Shown: piece after piece, positions 61,610 to 64,000 of the stretch
Numbering within the stretch: the first letter of the stretch is position 1
How the letters are laid out: every line of letters begins with the position of its first letter
From: Brevinema_A sp051647535
Lineage (GTDB): Bacteria > Spirochaetota > Brevinematia > Brevinematales > Brevinemataceae
NCBI GenBank assembly: GCA_051647535.1
Contig: JBOFEA010000004.1
Span: 62,001-126,000 of the forward strand
DNA: 64,000 nucleotides
Reading direction: 5' to 3'
Made by a program: the position numbers and the translations under genes
Notes under the pieces: generated by a model
Database searches by the model: none
Seen by the model: the letters and a program-made list of their open reading frames with translations, nothing else
What the model was told of the DNA's origin: nothing

Positions 61610-62362
61610 TTATTGTGAAACAGAACCAGATGGAGTAGCAACACTTTCCAAAGAATTATTAAGAAGATATATTTTCGCCACAGCAACTGAAGCCCATGGA
61701 GAATCAGGATAAAGATTAAATAATTGCTTATAATAATAAAGTGCATCCTGATTTTTTTCTATTAATTCATAGCTGCGAGCAATTAAGATATAAATATAAT
61801 CATTCATGTATTTTTTTTTGTCTTTTTTAAGAGCAGATTGATATAATTGAATTGCAGAAGTCATATCGGATTGTCTTTCCATACCGATTCCTTCAATAAT
61901 ATCCAATGCAGCACCCCAAAATGAAGAATGTTTTCTTGCTACAATATCAGTATATTCTGGAGCTGAAATACGTTGTACTAATTCTTCATCCAGCAAAGAA
62001 AGAAATGATGGTTCGCTACTTATTGTTCTTACTAGCAATGCAGCACGTGCAGCTGAAACTGTATCAGGATAATCTTCGATAAGAATATCAAGATCACTTA
62101 TCCCTTCTTGAAAAAGTTGCTTAGCCTGAGTTTCTGAGGACATATTTTTCTGCTGTAAAGATGATTGAAGAAGCTGGATAGAATACATTATTTTCTGCCA
62201 AGATTTATCAAATAACGCTTTTGCAACTTCCTGCCTATCAACATTCCGCTGATACGATACACCTGCAAATATTGATACAAGCAAAATTGAGCTTAAAATA
62301 CCAACTACTATGATTCTTTTTTTCAACAATGTATTCAATACGTTTTCCAGCGTCCAATTCAT
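61610..62362 (-). CDS. Membrane-anchored TPR-like protein
   Basis: The 250 residues start with a short cytoplasmic part and one helix (IIVVGILSSILLVSIFAGVS, about 17-36). A helical region with tetratricopeptide-like repeats follows (ELVQRIS... and SAIQLYQSALKKDKKKYMND, YIYILIARSYELIEKNQDAL, YYYKQLFNLYPDSPWASVAV). The topology resembles YfgM/CpoB-type periplasmic assembly factors, but no specific family can be assigned. CGGAGA lies before the ATG. It follows rpsA by 35 bases and is probably co-transcribed. Confidence 0.6.
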   Translation of the reverse strand: MNWTLENVLNTLLKKRIIVVGILSSILLVSIFAGVSYQRNVDRQEVAKALFDKSWQKIMYSIQLLQSSLQQKNMSSETQAKQLFQEGISDLDILIEDYPDTVSAARAALLVRTISSEPSFLSLLDEELVQRISAPEYTDIVARKHSSFWGAALDIIEGIGMERQSDMTSAIQLYQSALKKDKKKYMNDYIYILIARSYELIEKNQDALYYYKQLFNLYPDSPWASVAVAKIYLLNNSLESVATPSGSVSQ

Positions 62363-62397
62363 TATATTTCTCCGAAGATTATTTATCTAATAACGTT

Positions 62398-64000
62398 TTA
62401 TTGATCTGACATTTTATTCAATAAATCACCAAATACCGATTTTAAATTAGGAGATTCTACTTGGTGGTTTTCAATAACACGATTAATTTCTTGTTTGGAT
62501 TGATTTTTAAGCAATTCTTTAATACTGAGTTCTATTTTCTGTCTTTCTGTATTAATACGTGATACAACAGCTTTTACTACATCACCGAGTTTGCATACAG
62601 ATTCCGGTGATTCAATTTTTTCAAGAGCTAACTGAGAAATATGAATAAAAGCAAATAATCCGTTTTCTAATTCGACCTCAACCCCATCTCTAAAGATATT
62701 AACAACTTTAGTATTTACTACAGAACCAATAGGATAATTATCTGCAAAATTTTGATAAGGATTAGAGGAAAGCTGTTTAATTCCTACTCTCAACTTTTCA
62801 TTTACAGGATCACAATTCAATACGGTAGTTACGATAGGCATACCGACAGTAAATTTTTCTTTTAGATTAAAATCTTCTGATTTCCATTCGATATCTTCTT
62901 TCCGCACAAGCCCCTGAATACCGTCATCAAATGCAACAAAAATACCAAAATCGGTAATAGAAACAATGTGTCCCGTATGCTTGGAAGCATAATAATAAGT
63001 ATTCGATGCATTATGCCAAGGATTTTCAAGTAAATCACGCAGAGAAACAATTACTCTTTGATTTTGAGAGTCAATATCTTTAATTTGAACTTCAACACGA
63101 TCACCTAGCTGGAGAAGCTGTTGAGGATTAGATACTTTTTTAGTCCAACTCATTTCCTGTACGGGAAGAATCAAATCAGCACCTTCATCAGATTCCAATA
63201 TTGCAACACCTCTACCAAAACGGATAACAGTTGCTGAAACAGTGTCATTGATTGATTTGTTAGACAAAAATACTTCTTTAGGATTTGGAAGAGCATCTTT
63301 ACGGGAAACTTTTACAGAATTCTTAGCAGGATCTATACTTTGAATACAAACTTCAAAAGTATCTCCAATTTTGAGAACTTCTTTAAGATTTTTTATAAAT
63401 TTCCAATCAAATTCAGTGATATGAAGAAACATTCTTATTCCCTCACCGCCAACTAAGGCAAATGAATCATTAATTTCTTCAACTTTAACAGGAATACGAT
63501 CACCTTTTTTAAATTTACCTGTAAATTTTTCAAAATTTTCATTTTGAAGTTTCTGCCTAATAAGTTTTTCGGAAACAACTATCCGATTTCGTTCAAACTT
63601 AATAACAACCATAGGATATGAAAGTCCAATCAAATCAGAAGGATTTTGAGGAGCTCTGATATGAGACAAAGGAAGAAATGCTTTTACCCCATTAATATCA
63701 ACTTCAAAACCACTTGGAGCTCCTTCAGAATTGGAAACCAATTTAACAATTTTCGCTTGTATAGGGGTATTGTTTTCAGATGAAAGTTTAATATCATCCA
63801 TTGCTTTGAATACTAACGCTTTTTTCTGAGATACTTGAGGAACACCGTTTTTTACACCGTTATAAACTACATCTATTTGGTCATTTATATTAACTTCACC
63901 AACAGTTTCATTAAAAGGAAGAATCATCTCGGATTTATCTCCGACATTTACAAAAAATTCATTATCACCTTTTCCGCAAACCTGTCCTTTTAACAAAGTC
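62398..64000 (-). CDS. rpsA: Ribosomal protein S1 / multi-S1-domain RNA-binding protein, 5' end beyond window
   Basis: The reading frame is open at the right edge, so the N-terminus is missing. The visible 533 codons contain about six S1 OB-fold repeats, for example DRIPVKVEEINDSFALVGGE, DTVSATVIRFGRGVAILESD, HTGHIVSITDFGIFVAFDDG and SVVNTKVVNIFRDGVEVELE, each followed by a GDxVxAxVxxID-like segment. Repeats 3-6 are the clearest. S1 binds mRNA at the 30S subunit to help initiation. Several repeats are divergent, so a generic S1-domain protein is possible. A TTG near the edge is internal and not the start. Confidence 0.82.
   Translation of the reverse strand, partial: TLLKGQVCGKGDNEFFVNVGDKSEMILPFNETVGEVNINDQIDVVYNGVKNGVPQVSQKKALVFKAMDDIKLSSENNTPIQAKIVKLVSNSEGAPSGFEVDINGVKAFLPLSHIRAPQNPSDLIGLSYPMVVIKFERNRIVVSEKLIRQKLQNENFEKFTGKFKKGDRIPVKVEEINDSFALVGGEGIRMFLHITEFDWKFIKNLKEVLKIGDTFEVCIQSIDPAKNSVKVSRKDALPNPKEVFLSNKSINDTVSATVIRFGRGVAILESDEGADLILPVQEMSWTKKVSNPQQLLQLGDRVEVQIKDIDSQNQRVIVSLRDLLENPWHNASNTYYYASKHTGHIVSITDFGIFVAFDDGIQGLVRKEDIEWKSEDFNLKEKFTVGMPIVTTVLNCDPVNEKLRVGIKQLSSNPYQNFADNYPIGSVVNTKVVNIFRDGVEVELENGLFAFIHISQLALEKIESPESVCKLGDVVKAVVSRINTERQKIELSIKELLKNQSKQEINRVIENHQVESPNLKSVFGDLLNKMSDQ

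Noticed and set aside
61544..61630. A plus-strand transcript ending in the T-rich run after the 61544 hairpin
   Set aside because: The hairpin and T run look like a plus-strand terminator, but no plus-strand gene or promoter lies upstream in the MATE region, so it is more likely used by the minus-strand TPR gene.
1..64000. CRISPR arrays, insertion sequences, prophage genes or rRNA
   Set aside because: No regularly spaced direct repeats, transposase-like proteins, phage structural genes or rRNA segments were seen on either strand. The only recombinase is of the Xer housekeeping type.

Overview
The window is a chromosomal segment of a low-GC spirochaete. The clearest marker is a FlaA flagellar-sheath protein (50215-51144), a family typical of spirochaetes. 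It is supported by FlgG/FlgF rod proteins, AT-rich DNA (roughly 30-33 % GC by eye), relaxed lipoboxes and a diderm Lol system. A Brevinema- or Brachyspira-like lineage would fit, but the genus cannot be settled from this sequence alone. Coding is dense and almost entirely housekeeping. I see no prophage, insertion sequence, CRISPR array or rRNA. Start codons include several GTG and TTG, decided here by Shine-Dalgarno position. Many promoters read as TTGaNN-N17/18-TATAAT.

Layout. 1-9548: the 5' end of a MurE-like gene, ruvB, tRNA-Ala, then a minus-strand block of mtaB, dxs, ftsH, hpt, tilS and a DciA-like gene (tilS-hpt-ftsH is a widely conserved order). 9549-17048: an accessory stretch holding flgG and flgF separated by a lipoprotein, a barrel-like outer-membrane protein, a GH13-derived protein without a catalytic barrel and a Xer recombinase, then an adenine methyltransferase with an unrecognised partner. 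17146-30665: lolC-lolD-ispE-spoVG, tRNA-Gln, a very long hairpin, prs, a TyrA-like protein, a TMEM260/DUF2723-like protein, ftsW, a nonulosonate synthase, a 2-hydroxyacid dehydrogenase, cdaA-cdaR and a PP-loop protein. 30915-41401: secG, ispD, glgA, the division cluster ddl-ftsQ-ftsA-ftsZ, a lipoprotein, ruvC and an HtrA protease. 41512-53938: an NhaC-type antiporter, mnmE and yidC (minus), a TDT transporter, murA, tRNA-Thr, a permease, flaA, tRNA-Leu, cysS and a metal/cobalamin-type binding protein. 53935-64000: a KDPG-aldolase-like protein, smpB, znuC-like, yggU-yggT-yggS, three tandem MATE transporters, a TPR protein and ribosomal protein S1 (cut by the window edge).

Functional links. The MEP isoprenoid pathway is represented by dxs, ispD and ispE. 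Peptidoglycan synthesis and division are represented by murE-like, murA, ddl, ftsW, ftsQ, ftsA and ftsZ. Lipoprotein and membrane traffic are covered by lolCD, secG, yidC, ftsH and htrA. tRNA maturation is covered by mtaB, tilS, mnmE and a PP-loop protein, and recombination by ruvB, ruvC and xer.

The most unusual signals are these. Several homologues of well-known enzymes have lost their diagnostic catalytic or cofactor residues (KDPG aldolase, GH13, TyrA, a PP-loop thiolase-like protein). CdaA has an altered RHR motif. One of three tandem MATE pumps lacks its usual helix-1 Asp. Candidate sigma-28 promoters sit before flaA, flgF and flgG. dxs and lolC appear to have leaderless promoters. A 28-bp perfect inverted repeat lies between tRNA-Gln and prs. 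No single locus stands out as a clear new multi-gene system.
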